DNA of 64,000 nt from Pseudomonas neustonica (GTDB lineage Bacteria > Pseudomonadota > Gammaproteobacteria > Pseudomonadales > Pseudomonadaceae), in assembly GCF_003797945.1 (NCBI RefSeq), contig NZ_RKKU01000023.1, forward strand, positions 1-64,000. The letters run 5' to 3'. This document shows, in pieces, positions 35,732-45,918 of the stretch (its first letter is position 1; each line of letters begins with the position of its first letter). The notes under the pieces are model-generated. The model was not told the DNA's origin and made no database searches. It saw only the letters and a list, made by a program, of their open reading frames with translations. Position numbers and translations under genes: made by a program.

Positions 35732-36598
35732 ATGCCTTTGGTCGCTCGCTTTTCAGCGGATATCGTCATCAGGCTGACGACCGCTATTGTGGTGCTGTTC
35801 AGCGCATGGCTGTTGGCCCACATCACATGGATGTTGGTTGAGCCTGATAGCGTATTGCCGGCACCTGCGGTGCTCGGTTACCCCACCTCCAGTAACGAGC
35901 CAAGTGAAGGCCGCCCCGGCTTTCGTGAGCTCGCCGTACTGTCTGTTTTAGGCCGCGCGCCTGCGGCCGATGGTCCAGTCGTGGTCAATGCACCGGATAC
36001 CAAACTTAGTTGGACCCTTAAGGGTGTCTTGTCTGATCCTGATCCGAAACGCAGCGCTGCGATTCTGGCTACTCAGGGCCAACCCGAAAAACTCTACCGT
36101 GTGGGCGCCGAACTGCCAGGTCAGGTTCGTCTTGATCAGGTCCTGTCTGACCGCGTCATGCTGGTGCGTGATGGTCAGCTTGAAACCCTGCGGCTCAAGC
36201 GTCACGACGCAGGTAGTAGCGTGCGCAGTGCCGGCCGCCAGGCGGCGCTGCCGACTACGAACTCTAATCTTACTCTGGCCCCCGATGGCGGTGTGGCGCG
36301 TATTGATCGCAGCGCCTGGCTTAACGACCCTCAGCGTTTTATGGAGGTTATCAGTGCAACGCCGGTAATGGTTGATGGCGGCATGTATGGCCTTGAGGTT
36401 TCTCCGTCGCGCAACGTACGCGAGTTTGAGGCGGCCGGCTTACAGTCGGGTGACGTGATCACCGATGTGGACGGAACACCTATCTCAGATATCGAGGATT
36501 ATCGCGACATTCTCAAAGAGTTGTCTGACGCCAGTTCGGTGTCGATTTCGCTTGAGCGCGATGGCGAGCCTATGAACATTACGATAACAATGGATTGA
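35732..36598 (+). CDS. gspC: Type II secretion protein GspC
   Basis: Inner-membrane clamp protein linking the secretin to the inner-membrane platform; 288 residues. One transmembrane helix (about 10-32), an HR domain around LSWTLKGVLSDPDPKRSAAI, and a C-terminal PDZ-like domain (GLQSGDVITDVDGTPISD). The start at 35732 was chosen for its GGAGA site and position before the membrane helix; the frame is open further upstream. First gene of a 12-gene operon, six bases before gspD. Confidence 0.93.
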   Translation: MPLVARFSADIVIRLTTAIVVLFSAWLLAHITWMLVEPDSVLPAPAVLGYPTSSNEPSEGRPGFRELAVLSVLGRAPAADGPVVVNAPDTKLSWTLKGVLSDPDPKRSAAILATQGQPEKLYRVGAELPGQVRLDQVLSDRVMLVRDGQLETLRLKRHDAGSSVRSAGRQAALPTTNSNLTLAPDGGVARIDRSAWLNDPQRFMEVISATPVMVDGGMYGLEVSPSRNVREFEAAGLQSGDVITDVDGTPISDIEDYRDILKELSDASSVSISLERDGEPMNITITMD

Positions 36599-36604
36599 TA
36601 TACG

Positions 36605-38641
36605 ATGCCCATGCAGTTTCGTCTTAACCGTTTTACCCTTTCGTTGGCATTGAGCCTGTGTTTGAGCACTACGCCGCTGGCGGCGCAGGCGCTGATTGAG
36701 CCACAGGGGGATGGTTCCGAAGATCTGGTGCTAAACCTGCGCGGAGCCGACATCAATGGCTTGATTGAAATCGTTAGTCAGGAAACCGGCATCAACTTTA
36801 TTGTTGATCCGCGGGTGCGTGGCGAGGTCAATGTGGTGTCGGGTAAGCCAATCCCGCGTGATGAGCTTTATCCGCTGTTTCTCGGCGTGCTCAAGTCCTA
36901 CGGTTTTGCTGCTGTGCGTGGCTCTGATGGAGTCGTGCGCATCGTGCCTGAGGTGCAGGCCAAGGAAAACGAGCTGGCCGGGCTAACCAGCAGTACGCCG
37001 GGCGATGAGGTCATCACTCATGTGATCAACGTGAAGAATATCAACGCCGGTCAGTTGGTGCGTATTCTGCGTCCGCTGGTACCCAAGGGCGGCCATCTCG
37101 CCGCGGCAGCGGAATCCAATACCCTGGTGATTGCCGATACGGCGGCCAATGTGCGCCGTATCCAGTCCCTGGTTGAACGTATCGATCAGGAGTCCATGGA
37201 AGACTTTGAAGTGTTGCCGTTGGAGCATGCTTCAGCCCTGGACGTGGTTCGGATAGTTCAAGGTCTGGAAAGCAATTCTCCCAGCGAAGAGTTCACCAAG
37301 GGGCCGCGCTTGATCGCCGACGAGCGCACTAATACGGTGATCCTGCGCGGCGATCCGCAGAGCCGCATTGCCCTGCGTAGTGTGGTTCGCCAGTTGGATG
37401 TGCCCGGACAGGATGGCAATACTCAGGTGCATTATTTGCGTTACGCCAATGCTGAAGAGGTGGCAGAGGTGCTACGCGGTATCGCCGAGGGGCGCGAGCA
37501 AAACGCTGGCACCTCATCGCAAGCGGGCGGCGCACCTACGACCAGCAGTATGAGCAATCAGACACGGGTACGCGTCGAGGCGCATGAAAGTACCAATTCG
37601 GTTGTGGTCTATGGCCCGGCTGAGTTATCCCGCGAGCTATCCAGCATCATTCGTCAGTTGGACATCCGTCGCGCGCAGGTACTGGTCGAGGCCGTTATCG
37701 CCGAGGTGTCTTACGAGCGGGCCAAGGAGCTGGGCGTGCAGTGGGGTTTTGGTAGTGAAAACTCGAGCGTGGGTATCATTAATTTCAACCGCAACGGTCG
37801 TGGCATTGTTGATCTGGCCGCAGGTCTCAATGGGTTTCTGGAGGGTGATCTGGCCTCACCGCCTTCGCTGGGAAGCGGTCTGAGTTTGGGCGGCGTAGGT
37901 AGCATCGGCGGCGCGCAAATTGCGCTGCTGATCAATGCACTGCAGGGCGACACCGCCAGCAATATTCTGTCTACTCCCAGTCTGCTTACGCTGGATAATG
38001 AAGAAGCCGAAATCGTCGTCGGTCAGAATGTTCCCTTTATTACCGGCCGCTCGGTTGAAGATTCAGGGCAGGCGTTCGATACCATCGAGCGTGAAGACGT
38101 GGGTATCAAACTGAAGATTCGTCCGCAGATCAACGAGGGCAACGCAGTGCGTCTGGAGATCGCGCAGGAGGTCTCGCAGATTGCACCCGGCACCAGCGGT
38201 GCGGCCGATATCATTACCAATAAGCGCAGCCTGACCACGCATGTCATGGTCGATGATAATCAGTTGATCGTGCTCGGTGGTCTGATTGACGATCAACTGG
38301 TTGAGACTGCCGATAAAGTGCCTTTGCTCGGTGATATTCCCGGTTTGGGGCGTCTTTTTCGTTATGACACCTCAAACGTGCAGAAGCGCAATCTGATGGT
38401 CTTTCTGCGTCCCGTGATCATTCGCGATACGGCCGTTGCTGAAAGCCTGACCCACAGCAAATACAGCTACATCCGCGATCAGCAACTGGCCGAGCAGAAT
38501 CGTCGGGGCCGCGCGTCGGATGTAGTGGTGCCAGTATTGCCCGATTGGAACTATCTGCTGACTTTGCCTGCGCCATTTGAGAATGCCATGCAGGGCGCCG
38601 CCAGACCGTCTGCTATTTCTGCACCGCCGTCAGCGCTTTAG
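36605..38641 (+). CDS. gspD: Type II secretion outer-membrane secretin GspD
   Basis: Forms the outer-membrane channel. 678 residues with a signal peptide (ends AQA). The N0 domain begins LVLNLRGADINGLIEIVSQE, N1-N3 repeats follow (HVINVKNINAGQLVRILRPL and later), and the C-terminal secretin domain contains VPLLGDIPGLGRLFRYD, the strongest family signature. A Ser/Thr/Gly-rich insertion in N3 (about 300-320) is usual. The C-terminal S-domain that a pilotin would bind is short here. It precedes gspE by nine bases. Confidence 0.96.
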   Translation: MPMQFRLNRFTLSLALSLCLSTTPLAAQALIEPQGDGSEDLVLNLRGADINGLIEIVSQETGINFIVDPRVRGEVNVVSGKPIPRDELYPLFLGVLKSYGFAAVRGSDGVVRIVPEVQAKENELAGLTSSTPGDEVITHVINVKNINAGQLVRILRPLVPKGGHLAAAAESNTLVIADTAANVRRIQSLVERIDQESMEDFEVLPLEHASALDVVRIVQGLESNSPSEEFTKGPRLIADERTNTVILRGDPQSRIALRSVVRQLDVPGQDGNTQVHYLRYANAEEVAEVLRGIAEGREQNAGTSSQAGGAPTTSSMSNQTRVRVEAHESTNSVVVYGPAELSRELSSIIRQLDIRRAQVLVEAVIAEVSYERAKELGVQWGFGSENSSVGIINFNRNGRGIVDLAAGLNGFLEGDLASPPSLGSGLSLGGVGSIGGAQIALLINALQGDTASNILSTPSLLTLDNEEAEIVVGQNVPFITGRSVEDSGQAFDTIEREDVGIKLKIRPQINEGNAVRLEIAQEVSQIAPGTSGAADIITNKRSLTTHVMVDDNQLIVLGGLIDDQLVETADKVPLLGDIPGLGRLFRYDTSNVQKRNLMVFLRPVIIRDTAVAESLTHSKYSYIRDQQLAEQNRRGRASDVVVPVLPDWNYLLTLPAPFENAMQGAARPSAISAPPSAL

Positions 38642-38650
38642 GAGCAGGTC

Positions 38651-40165
38651 ATGAGTGAGACCGAATTCAGCCCTGGGGCAACGCTCGCCAATGCGCCCGC
38701 GGAAACCGGTTATCGTTTTGCTCGCCGCTTTGGCGTGCTGCCGGGCAATGTGCGTGAGGATGGTCAGCTGGAAGTGTTCGTGCGCGCGGATTGCGATCCG
38801 CAAGGTCTGCTGGAGCTGCGACGTCACAGCAGTCATCCGCTCAGCCCGACCTTGCTGGACGACGACACCTTTGCCGCGCATCTGCGCAACAAGTACGAGC
38901 GCTCGGCGAATGACGCCATGCAGTTTGTTGAAGGCCTGGGTGATGATGCTGACTTGATGTCGGTTGCCCAGTCGCTTGCCGAGCCGGAAGACCTGCTGGA
39001 GTCGCAGGATGAAGCGCCGATCATTCGCCTGATCAATGCTTTGCTGTCCGAGGCAGTGAAGGAAAACGCGTCGGATATTCATATTGAGCCGTTTGAAAAT
39101 AGATTGTCTATCCGCTTGCGGGTCGATGGCGTGCTGCGTGAAGTACTTGAGCCACCGCGTGCCTTGGCACCGGTCATCGTTTCGCGCATCAAGGTAATGG
39201 CAAAACTGGATATCGCCGAGAAGCGCCTGCCGCAGGATGGCCGTATTGGTTTGCGACTGGTTGGCCGTGCAGTGGATGTGCGCGTGTCTACCTTGCCTTC
39301 GGGGCATGGCGAGCGTGTGGTGTTGCGTCTGCTCGACAAGCAGGCCGGACGGCTGGAGCTGCGTCAGCTGGGCATGTGCAGCGAACACTACGATGCCATG
39401 GAACGCGTGATCAGCCGGCCGCACGGCATTGTGCTGGTTACCGGGCCAACCGGCTCGGGTAAAACCACTACGCTATATTCCGCACTGATGCGGCTGAATG
39501 ACCGCACGCGCAATATTCTCACCGTCGAAGATCCGATCGAATATTACCTCGATGGTATCGGCCAGACGCAGATCAACAACAAGGTCGATATGACCTTCGC
39601 CCGTGGTCTGCGGGCGATTCTGCGGCAAGACCCGGATGTGGTCATGGTCGGCGAAATTCGTGACGTGGATACGGTGCAGATCGCGATTCAGGCCAGCTTG
39701 ACCGGTCACCTGGTGTTTTCCACGCTGCACACCAATACCGCTGTGGGCGCCATTACTCGTCTGCGCGATATGGGAATAGAGCCCTTTCTATTGTCGTCCA
39801 CGCTCAATGGTGTGCTGGCGCAGCGACTGGTGCGCACGCTCTGTCCTGAGTGTCGCGCGCCGCATGAAGCGACAGCCAGTGAATGTCGGCTGATCGGCGT
39901 TGCACCTGAACAGGCGCCTACGCTGTATAGCGCCGTAGGTTGTGATGCCTGCAATGGTGGGGGATATCGCGGCCGTACCGGCATTTATGAACTGATTGAA
40001 ATCGACGATACCCTGCGCGGCCTGATTCACGATGGTGCCAGCGAACAAGCCATGGTCAAGCACGCTCGACTCGGGCAAATGGGTATTCGGCAGGATGGTT
40101 TGCGGCGTGTTCTGGCGGGTGATACCACGCTGGAAGAAGTCCTTCGCGTTACCCGGGAGGACTGA
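38651..40165 (+). CDS. gspE: Type II secretion ATPase GspE
   Basis: Cytoplasmic ATPase powering pseudopilus assembly; 504 residues. Walker A is [10 protein letters not shown] near 264-273, with Asp box [10 protein letters not shown], Walker [10 protein letters not shown] and His box STLHTNTA. The zinc-binding tetracysteine is present as CPECRAPH and CDACNGGG. The N-terminal domain that docks on GspL comprises the first 110 residues. It overlaps nothing and is followed two bases later by gspF. Confidence 0.96.
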   Translation: MSETEFSPGATLANAPAETGYRFARRFGVLPGNVREDGQLEVFVRADCDPQGLLELRRHSSHPLSPTLLDDDTFAAHLRNKYERSANDAMQFVEGLGDDADLMSVAQSLAEPEDLLESQDEAPIIRLINALLSEAVKENASDIHIEPFENRLSIRLRVDGVLREVLEPPRALAPVIVSRIKVMAKLDIAEKRLPQDGRIGLRLVGRAVDVRVSTLPSGHGERVVLRLLDKQAGRLELRQLGMCSEHYDAMERVISRPHGIVLVTGPTGSGKTTTLYSALMRLNDRTRNILTVEDPIEYYLDGIGQTQINNKVDMTFARGLRAILRQDPDVVMVGEIRDVDTVQIAIQASLTGHLVFSTLHTNTAVGAITRLRDMGIEPFLLSSTLNGVLAQRLVRTLCPECRAPHEATASECRLIGVAPEQAPTLYSAVGCDACNGGGYRGRTGIYELIEIDDTLRGLIHDGASEQAMVKHARLGQMGIRQDGLRRVLAGDTTLEEVLRVTRED

Positions 40166-40167
40166 CC

Positions 40168-41379
40168 GTGCCCGCTTTCGAATATGTCGCTCTGGACAAT
40201 GCCGGGCATACCCGCAAGGGCGTGGAGGAGGGTGACTCCCCACGGCAGGTACGCGGGCGACTGCGTGATCAGGGCCTTACGCCTATGTCGGTCAATCAGG
40301 TCGCCGAAAGCACCTCGCGCCTGCGCATGCCTAGCATGCAAAAACGTATCAAGCCGCTGGAATTGTCGCTGGCGACTCGTCAAATGGCGACCTTGGCAGG
40401 TGCTGGGCTGCCGATTGAAGAGGTATTGGGTACCGTCGCCCGGCAGAGCGAGTCACCGCGCGTGAAGTCGGCACTGTCCGCCGTGCGCACGCGCGTAATG
40501 GAAGGTTTGCCGCTGGCCCATGCGCTGAGCGAGTTCCCCTCGGTGTTTCCGCCGATTTATCGCACTACCATTGCTGCAGGTGAGCAGGCTGGGCGCTTGG
40601 ACATCGTATTGGAGCGCCTGGCTGATAACGTGGAAGCGCAAAACGCCATGCGCCAGAAAATCCAGCTGGCGATGTTCTATCCCGCCATTCTGACCTGCGT
40701 GGCCCTGTTGGTGACGGTGGCATTGCTCACCTATGTGGTACCCGAGGTGGTGCAGGTGTTTGATGGCATGAACAAGGAACTGCCGCTACTCACGCGCTCG
40801 CTGATTGCGGTCAGTGACACGCTGCGTGAGTGGGGTTGGCTGATGTTGCTGGTGATGGTTGCCATGGGCTTTGGTGCCAAGACGTTACTGAAAAAAGACA
40901 GTAATCGGCGCCGTTGGCATGAGCTATTGCTCAAGCTGCCGCTGCTTGGCCGGCTGAACCGCGGCCTGAATACCGCCCGCTTTGCACGGACGCTGAATAT
41001 CCTGGCTGGCAGCGGCGTGCCATTGCTGGACGCGCTCAATATGAGTGCCAGTGTGATTAGCAACCTGCCCATGCGGGAAGCGGTCTCCGAGGCGGCGCAG
41101 CGGGTGCGCGAGGGCGCGGGGATTGGTTACTCGCTGGAGCGCAGCGGCTACTTTCCGGCAATGACGCTCAGCCTGATCAAGAGCGGGGAAAGCAGCGGCA
41201 CCCTGGACCAGATGCTGGAACGCGCCGCCGAAACCCAGGAGCGAGAACTGGAAGCACGCATTGCCATGGTCATGGGGGTTTTTGAACCCTTGTTGATTCT
41301 CGCCATGGGGGGCGTGGTACTGCTTATTGTGCTGGCAATTCTGTTGCCTATCTTTGAACTCAACCAATTGGTGAACTGA
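40168..41379 (+). CDS. gspF: Type II secretion inner-membrane platform protein GspF
   Basis: Polytopic inner-membrane protein, 403 residues, starting with GTG at 40168. Two T2SSF domains, each near a membrane region: LATRQMATLAGAGLPIEEVL in the first and FARTLNILAGSGVPLLDAL in the second. Transmembrane segments lie around 170-195, 225-240 and 375-397. It is the platform around which the pseudopilus is assembled. Its stop overlaps the gspG start. Confidence 0.95.
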   Translation: MPAFEYVALDNAGHTRKGVEEGDSPRQVRGRLRDQGLTPMSVNQVAESTSRLRMPSMQKRIKPLELSLATRQMATLAGAGLPIEEVLGTVARQSESPRVKSALSAVRTRVMEGLPLAHALSEFPSVFPPIYRTTIAAGEQAGRLDIVLERLADNVEAQNAMRQKIQLAMFYPAILTCVALLVTVALLTYVVPEVVQVFDGMNKELPLLTRSLIAVSDTLREWGWLMLLVMVAMGFGAKTLLKKDSNRRRWHELLLKLPLLGRLNRGLNTARFARTLNILAGSGVPLLDALNMSASVISNLPMREAVSEAAQRVREGAGIGYSLERSGYFPAMTLSLIKSGESSGTLDQMLERAAETQERELEARIAMVMGVFEPLLILAMGGVVLLIVLAILLPIFELNQLVN

Positions 41380-41849
41380 TGATGTGTATTGCAAACAAGC
41401 CGGCGCGCGCTGCTCAGCGCGGTTTTACCCTGATTGAGATCATGGTGGTAGTAGTTATCCTGGGCATTCTTGCTGCAGTGGTGGTGCCGCGCGTTATGGA
41501 TCGTCCGGATCAGGCCCGCATCACCAAGGCGCAGAGCGACATTCGAGCGCTGGAAAGCGCCCTTAATCTGTATCGTCTCGACAACTTCAACTACCCGACC
41601 ACCGAGCAGGGGCTGAATGCGCTCGTGCGCTTGCCGACGGGCCAGAACGCGCCGCGTAACTGGCGTACCGGCGGGTACCTTGATCGCTTGCAGAAAGATC
41701 CTTGGGGCAACGACTACCAGTATCAGACCCCAGGTCGCGATGGCCGTCAGTTCGATATTTATAGCCTGGGGGCCGATGGTCGTCCGGGCGGTACCGAAGC
41801 CAATATGGATATTGGTAACTGGGATCTGGATCAGACGAATCAACCCTGA
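41379..41849 (+). CDS. gspG: Type II secretion major pseudopilin GspG
   Basis: Major pseudopilin, 156 residues. The prepilin peptidase site is QRG|FTLIEIMVVV, with Glu at +5, followed by the usual hydrophobic helix. The mature part has the conserved calcium-binding and C-terminal segments: LDRLQKDPWGNDYQYQTPG and FDIYSLGADGRPGG. No prepilin peptidase gene is in the operon, so PilD elsewhere in the genome must process it. It overlaps gspH by one base. Confidence 0.96.
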   Translation: MMCIANKPARAAQRGFTLIEIMVVVVILGILAAVVVPRVMDRPDQARITKAQSDIRALESALNLYRLDNFNYPTTEQGLNALVRLPTGQNAPRNWRTGGYLDRLQKDPWGNDYQYQTPGRDGRQFDIYSLGADGRPGGTEANMDIGNWDLDQTNQP

Positions 41850-42385
41850 TGAAACAACGGCGGCTATCTCGCGGGAGCGCGCAGACGGGGTTTACCCTGA
41901 TCGAGCTGCTGGTCGTGATGGTGCTGATTGGCGTGATTGCTGGGCTGGCAACGCTGGCCATTGGTGATGGTGCTGATCGTGAACTACGCCAGGAGGCGCA
42001 GCGGCTGGCCGGTGTGCTGCAATTGGCCCATGACGAATTGCTTATTACCGGTGGCGCTGATCGCGCGCTAGGGTTGCGCAAAGAGGGTTACAGCATGCTT
42101 GATCTGGTGTTGCTCGATGACGCTACCCGTGAATGGCAAGCGCTGCAGGACCCGCAGCTAGGGCCGCACTACTTCACTGAAGGCGTGGTGGAACTTGAGT
42201 ATGAGACTGACGGCGCGCGGCAGAGTCTGTCACAAACCGACAGCTGGAAGCCGCATGTACGACTGAGTAATACCGGAGAGCTGACACCGGGGCTGATTGT
42301 GTTGCGGGTGCCAGGCAAGGACCTGGTGCAGTACCTGAGTATCAGCCTGGAGGGGAGTATTGAGGTGAGTAATGAGCGCCCGTAA
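41849..42385 (+). CDS. gspH: Type II secretion minor pseudopilin GspH
   Basis: Minor pseudopilin, 178 residues, with cleavage site QTG|FTLIELLVVM and one hydrophobic helix. The globular part (LRQEAQRLAGVLQLAHDEL) fits the GspH family. It overlaps gspI by 14 bases, and belongs to the tip complex with GspI, GspJ and GspK or connects it to the GspG fibre. Confidence 0.93.
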   Translation: MKQRRLSRGSAQTGFTLIELLVVMVLIGVIAGLATLAIGDGADRELRQEAQRLAGVLQLAHDELLITGGADRALGLRKEGYSMLDLVLLDDATREWQALQDPQLGPHYFTEGVVELEYETDGARQSLSQTDSWKPHVRLSNTGELTPGLIVLRVPGKDLVQYLSISLEGSIEVSNERP

Positions 42386-42761
42386 ATCCGGCGGCTTTAC
42401 CCTGCTTGAAGTCATGGTTGCGTTGACCATCCTGGCGGTAGCGCTCGCAGCGCTGGTCAAGTCCGGCAGTGATCATGCGCGCAATACCATCTATCTTCAG
42501 GAGCGCACCATGGCGCATTGGGCCGGAGAAAATCTGCTGGCGGAATATCAGTCCGGCATGCGGCCAGCGGCGGTGGGCGATCTGAATGGGCAGACCGAGA
42601 TGGGACCTTATCGCTTTGGCTATAAGGCTCAGGTCAGCGACTACAGTGCCACCTCGCCATTTCCATTGCCTGCGGTACGCCGAATCGATATCCGGCTCTG
42701 GTTGTTACCGGGCGATGAAAGCGGACAACGGGCTGTTGTCAGCGGCTTTGTGCTGCCATGA
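42372..42761 (+). CDS. gspI: Type II secretion minor pseudopilin GspI
   Basis: Minor pseudopilin, 129 residues, cleavage site SGG|FTLLEVMVAL. WAGENLLAEYQSG is a recognisable GspI segment. It initiates the tip complex with GspJ and GspK in characterised systems. It overlaps gspJ by four bases (ATGA). Confidence 0.94.
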   Translation: MSARKSGGFTLLEVMVALTILAVALAALVKSGSDHARNTIYLQERTMAHWAGENLLAEYQSGMRPAAVGDLNGQTEMGPYRFGYKAQVSDYSATSPFPLPAVRRIDIRLWLLPGDESGQRAVVSGFVLP

Positions 42762-43384
42762 AAACGCAACAATCCCGAGGGTTTACCCTGCTCGAACTGC
42801 TGATTGCCATGGCGGTATTCGCGATCATGAGTGTGGTGGCCTATTCCGGTCTGCGCGCGGTGCTGGATGCGGATCATGTGACGCGTGCCAGTTCCAGTCA
42901 ACTGGCAGATTTGCAGGTTAGTCTGAGTGTGCTGGAGCGAGATTTGGCGCAGATGGTTGATATTCAGGTGCGCGATGAATTTGGCGACCGGTTACCGCCA
43001 TTGCGTTTGCTGGCCGGTACCGAGCAGCCGCTGCTGGAAATTGTGCGCGCCGGTTCCGGCGGAGATCAGCGCTTGCGACGCACTGCCTGGCGACTCACGG
43101 AAGCCGGGCTGGAGCGCGAGCTTTGGCCCGGTGTTGATATTACCGATGCCGAGCAGCGGCGTATTCAGCCCTTTGCTGATCTGGTGGAAGAGGGCGAGCG
43201 CTTGGGTGTTGAGACGGGCTTTGCTTTCGTGGTACGCGGTCCCAGCGGCCTGGAGCGGGTCAATAATTGGCCACCGGAAGGGCTTGATCCCAGCAGCAGT
43301 CAATTGCCCTTGGCGGTTGAGCTTGTGCTGGATGTGCCGCGCCTGGGGCTGATTCGACGCCTGATTCCGGTAGGCACGCTATGA
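42758..43384 (+). CDS. gspJ: Type II secretion minor pseudopilin GspJ
   Basis: Minor pseudopilin, 208 residues, cleavage site SRG|FTLLELLIAM. Conserved segment VLERDLAQMVDIQVRDEFGD near 50-70 and a hydrophobic strand-rich C-terminus are typical. It overlaps gspI and gspK by four bases each. Confidence 0.94.
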   Translation: MKTQQSRGFTLLELLIAMAVFAIMSVVAYSGLRAVLDADHVTRASSSQLADLQVSLSVLERDLAQMVDIQVRDEFGDRLPPLRLLAGTEQPLLEIVRAGSGGDQRLRRTAWRLTEAGLERELWPGVDITDAEQRRIQPFADLVEEGERLGVETGFAFVVRGPSGLERVNNWPPEGLDPSSSQLPLAVELVLDVPRLGLIRRLIPVGTL

Positions 43385-44184
43385 AGCCGCAGGCGCAGCA
43401 GCGCGGTGTGGCGCTGATTACCGCTTTGCTGGTGGTGGCGCTGGCGGTGACAGCGGCCGTGGGTATGGTTTTGCGCGGGCAGGCCGATATTCGCCGCAGC
43501 AGCGCGGTATTCGAGCGTGATCTGTCACGGCACATAGCGCTAGGCGCGGAAAAAATGGTGCTGCAGGTGTTGGAACAGGCAGATGGACCTGATGATTTGC
43601 TATGGGATACCTGTCTATCACCTGTTTTGCCCTTCGAGGTTGACCAGGTAAAGCTCCAGGCCACGTTGGATAACATGCGGTGTCGCTACAACCTGAATGC
43701 GCTAGCGGGCGGTGACGAACAGCAGCAAGCCGATTTCGCGCGACTGGTTGATCGGGTGGCGCAGGATTCAGGTGTGACTATGCCATCAGGGGCGCAGCTG
43801 GCCGTGGCGGTCAGCGACTGGATGGATCCCGAGACCGATGACCCGCTATACCGCCTGCAGGATCCACCGAGGTTATCCGCCAATCGCACCATGCTGGTTG
43901 CCTCTGAATTGAACTCGGTGGCGGGTATGACCAGCGAAGCCTGGCAAGCGCTGGCACCCTATGTGACGGCTTACCCCGCACAGGAAAGTCCGATCGACCT
44001 GGAGCGAAGCCCGGATCTGATGAAAGAGGTCTTTGCTGACCGCGCATCAGGTGATGATGCGGCCTGGTTTATGCGCCTGCAAATAGTCGCTGAGTTTGGT
44101 GAGCGGCGCTTTTTTCAATGCACCTTGCTGGATGCGCCCAACGGCAAAGTGGTCCTGCGAGAACAAACGGCTTGTGAGCCATGA
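43381..44184 (+). CDS. gspK: Type II secretion minor pseudopilin GspK
   Basis: Tip pseudopilin, 267 residues, shorter than many GspK proteins (often 300 or more). The processing region QQRGVALITALLVVALAV lacks Glu at +5, as expected for GspK. The alpha-domain segments SDWMDPETDDP and ANRTMLVASELNSVAGM are family signatures. It is followed after 22 bases by gspL. Confidence 0.92.
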   Translation: MKPQAQQRGVALITALLVVALAVTAAVGMVLRGQADIRRSSAVFERDLSRHIALGAEKMVLQVLEQADGPDDLLWDTCLSPVLPFEVDQVKLQATLDNMRCRYNLNALAGGDEQQQADFARLVDRVAQDSGVTMPSGAQLAVAVSDWMDPETDDPLYRLQDPPRLSANRTMLVASELNSVAGMTSEAWQALAPYVTAYPAQESPIDLERSPDLMKEVFADRASGDDAAWFMRLQIVAEFGERRFFQCTLLDAPNGKVVLREQTACEP

Positions 44185-44206
44185 TAATAATTGGATCAGA
44201 CAATCT

Positions 44207-45445
44207 ATGTTGATAGTGCTTTTACCTGAACAACCGCTGCTGGCGGACGATGCTGATCCGGCGCTGTACTGGTGGCGTTGTGATCGCGATGGTAGCCAGC
44301 TGGACAACGGTCTGGACGGGCTGGGTGCGCTGCGCCAACGCTTTGGCAATGAGCGTATTCGGGCGTTGGCGCCAGCCTCGTCGGTTAACCTGTTCCGGGT
44401 GCGACTGCCCACACAGCGCGCCGCTGCGGCGCGCGCCGCATTGCCCTATGCGCTGGAAGAGCTGGTCAGCCAGGAGCTGGATGAGCTGCATATTGTCATG
44501 GGGCCGCGTCGTGCCGACGGCCAGACCAGTGCGGCGGTTGTCTCGCACACGCCCATGCAAAGCTGGCTTGAGCGTTTTCGCCAAGCCGGCTGGCGGCTCG
44601 AAGGGCTCTTGCCGCAGGCTACGCTGCATACGGATGAGAGTGCGCAGCAGGCACTTTTGGTTGCCGCGTCACCGTGGCCCCAGCAAACAGAGCAAGTATT
44701 GGTGCTGTCGGCCACAGAGGAGCCAGTGCTGCTGGACCGCAGCCTGGCAGGCATCTGGATTACACGCCGCTTGGCTGCGCTGGAAGCTGGCGCCCAACAG
44801 CTTGGTTTGTCGGGGTTGACGCTGGCAGAACTCAATCTTTCGTTGCCCGAGACGGTACAGATAACGCAGCTTCCGGTTAGCGACCGCCTTGCTCCAGCCT
44901 TGCATCAGGCCGTGCGCAACCAACCACCATTCAACCTGCTTTGTGGGACCTATGCCGTCAGTATGGCCGCACCGCCCTGGCGCAAGTTGCGGCCGTTGAT
45001 GATCGCCAGCGGGGTCTCGTTGTTGTTGGCCTTGGGGTGGCTCGCTGGAGAGCACATGATTCTCAGCCAGGAGCGCGACAGTCTGCGGGCCGATATTGAC
45101 CGTCTGTTTGATCGCGGCATGCCGAACAGTCGGCGTAGTGATCCGGTCATGCAGTTTCGCCAAACCCTGCAGGGGGGCGCGCAGATTAGCTCGGATAGCG
45201 GTATGGGGCCCCTGTTGCATGCGTTCTTCACGGTGCTGGCAGAGCACCCGAATGCTGAGGTGGTGAAGATTCGCGGTAACCAGGATAGCACTGAAATTGA
45301 GCTGCGCGTGGCCTCTTTCTCGGACCTTGAGGCTATCAGGGCGGAGCTGTCAGCGTTACCGGGCATAAGCGAGAACCTGGAAGGAGCTGATTCGGAGAAT
45401 GACGGCGTTTCCGCGCGCGTGAAAGTACAAAGGAGTGGCTCATGA
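44207..45445 (+). CDS. gspL: Type II secretion protein GspL
   Basis: Inner-membrane protein of 412 residues that recruits GspE. The N-terminal cytoplasmic actin-like domain starts MLIVLLPEQPLLADD and contains ALPYALEELVSQELDELHIV. A single transmembrane helix near 267-283 (MIASGVSLLLALGWLAG) leads to a periplasmic ferredoxin-like domain. The start at 44207 was chosen since the family begins there; the frame is open upstream in gspK. It overlaps gspM by four bases. Confidence 0.92.
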   Translation: MLIVLLPEQPLLADDADPALYWWRCDRDGSQLDNGLDGLGALRQRFGNERIRALAPASSVNLFRVRLPTQRAAAARAALPYALEELVSQELDELHIVMGPRRADGQTSAAVVSHTPMQSWLERFRQAGWRLEGLLPQATLHTDESAQQALLVAASPWPQQTEQVLVLSATEEPVLLDRSLAGIWITRRLAALEAGAQQLGLSGLTLAELNLSLPETVQITQLPVSDRLAPALHQAVRNQPPFNLLCGTYAVSMAAPPWRKLRPLMIASGVSLLLALGWLAGEHMILSQERDSLRADIDRLFDRGMPNSRRSDPVMQFRQTLQGGAQISSDSGMGPLLHAFFTVLAEHPNAEVVKIRGNQDSTEIELRVASFSDLEAIRAELSALPGISENLEGADSENDGVSARVKVQRSGS

Positions 45446-45918
45446 AAAGCTGGTGGGCAGGACTGGCCCCGCGTGAACGACTGATTTTGCTGGCAGGATC
45501 GGTGTTTTTGCTGGTTATGGCTTTCTGGCTGGTTATCTGGGAGCCGCTGATTGCCGGGCGTGCAGAGCTCAGGCAGGAAGTGCGGACGCTGTCAGCCGAG
45601 CGTCTCTGGATGGAGCAGGTAGTGGACGACGTTAGGCGTCGGGCGCGGATGTCACAGGGCGAAACCAGTTCGAGTGGCTCAGTGTTGACGCTGGTTGAAG
45701 TGTCGGCTCATGCGGCTGGTTTGAAGGAGGCGCTGTCGCGGGTGCAGCCGGAAGGTCAGGGCGCGCGGTTGAGCTTTGATCAGGTTGGTATGGACGCGTT
45801 ATTGAGTTGGCTGGCCGACCTCGAGCAGCGCCAGGGATTGCAGGTCACACAGTTGGCGCTGGACGTAACAGAAGCCAAGGGCATCGTCTCTGCCAGATTG
45901 CTTGTGGAGCGTCCCTGA
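45442..45918 (+). CDS. gspM: Type II secretion protein GspM
   Basis: Bitopic inner-membrane protein, 158 residues, partner of GspL. LAPRERLILLAGSVFLLVMA is the typical start with the membrane helix at about 15-35. The C-terminal ferredoxin-like domain includes LLSWLADLEQRQGLQVTQL. It overlaps gspN by one base. Confidence 0.92.
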   Translation: MKSWWAGLAPRERLILLAGSVFLLVMAFWLVIWEPLIAGRAELRQEVRTLSAERLWMEQVVDDVRRRARMSQGETSSSGSVLTLVEVSAHAAGLKEALSRVQPEGQGARLSFDQVGMDALLSWLADLEQRQGLQVTQLALDVTEAKGIVSARLLVERP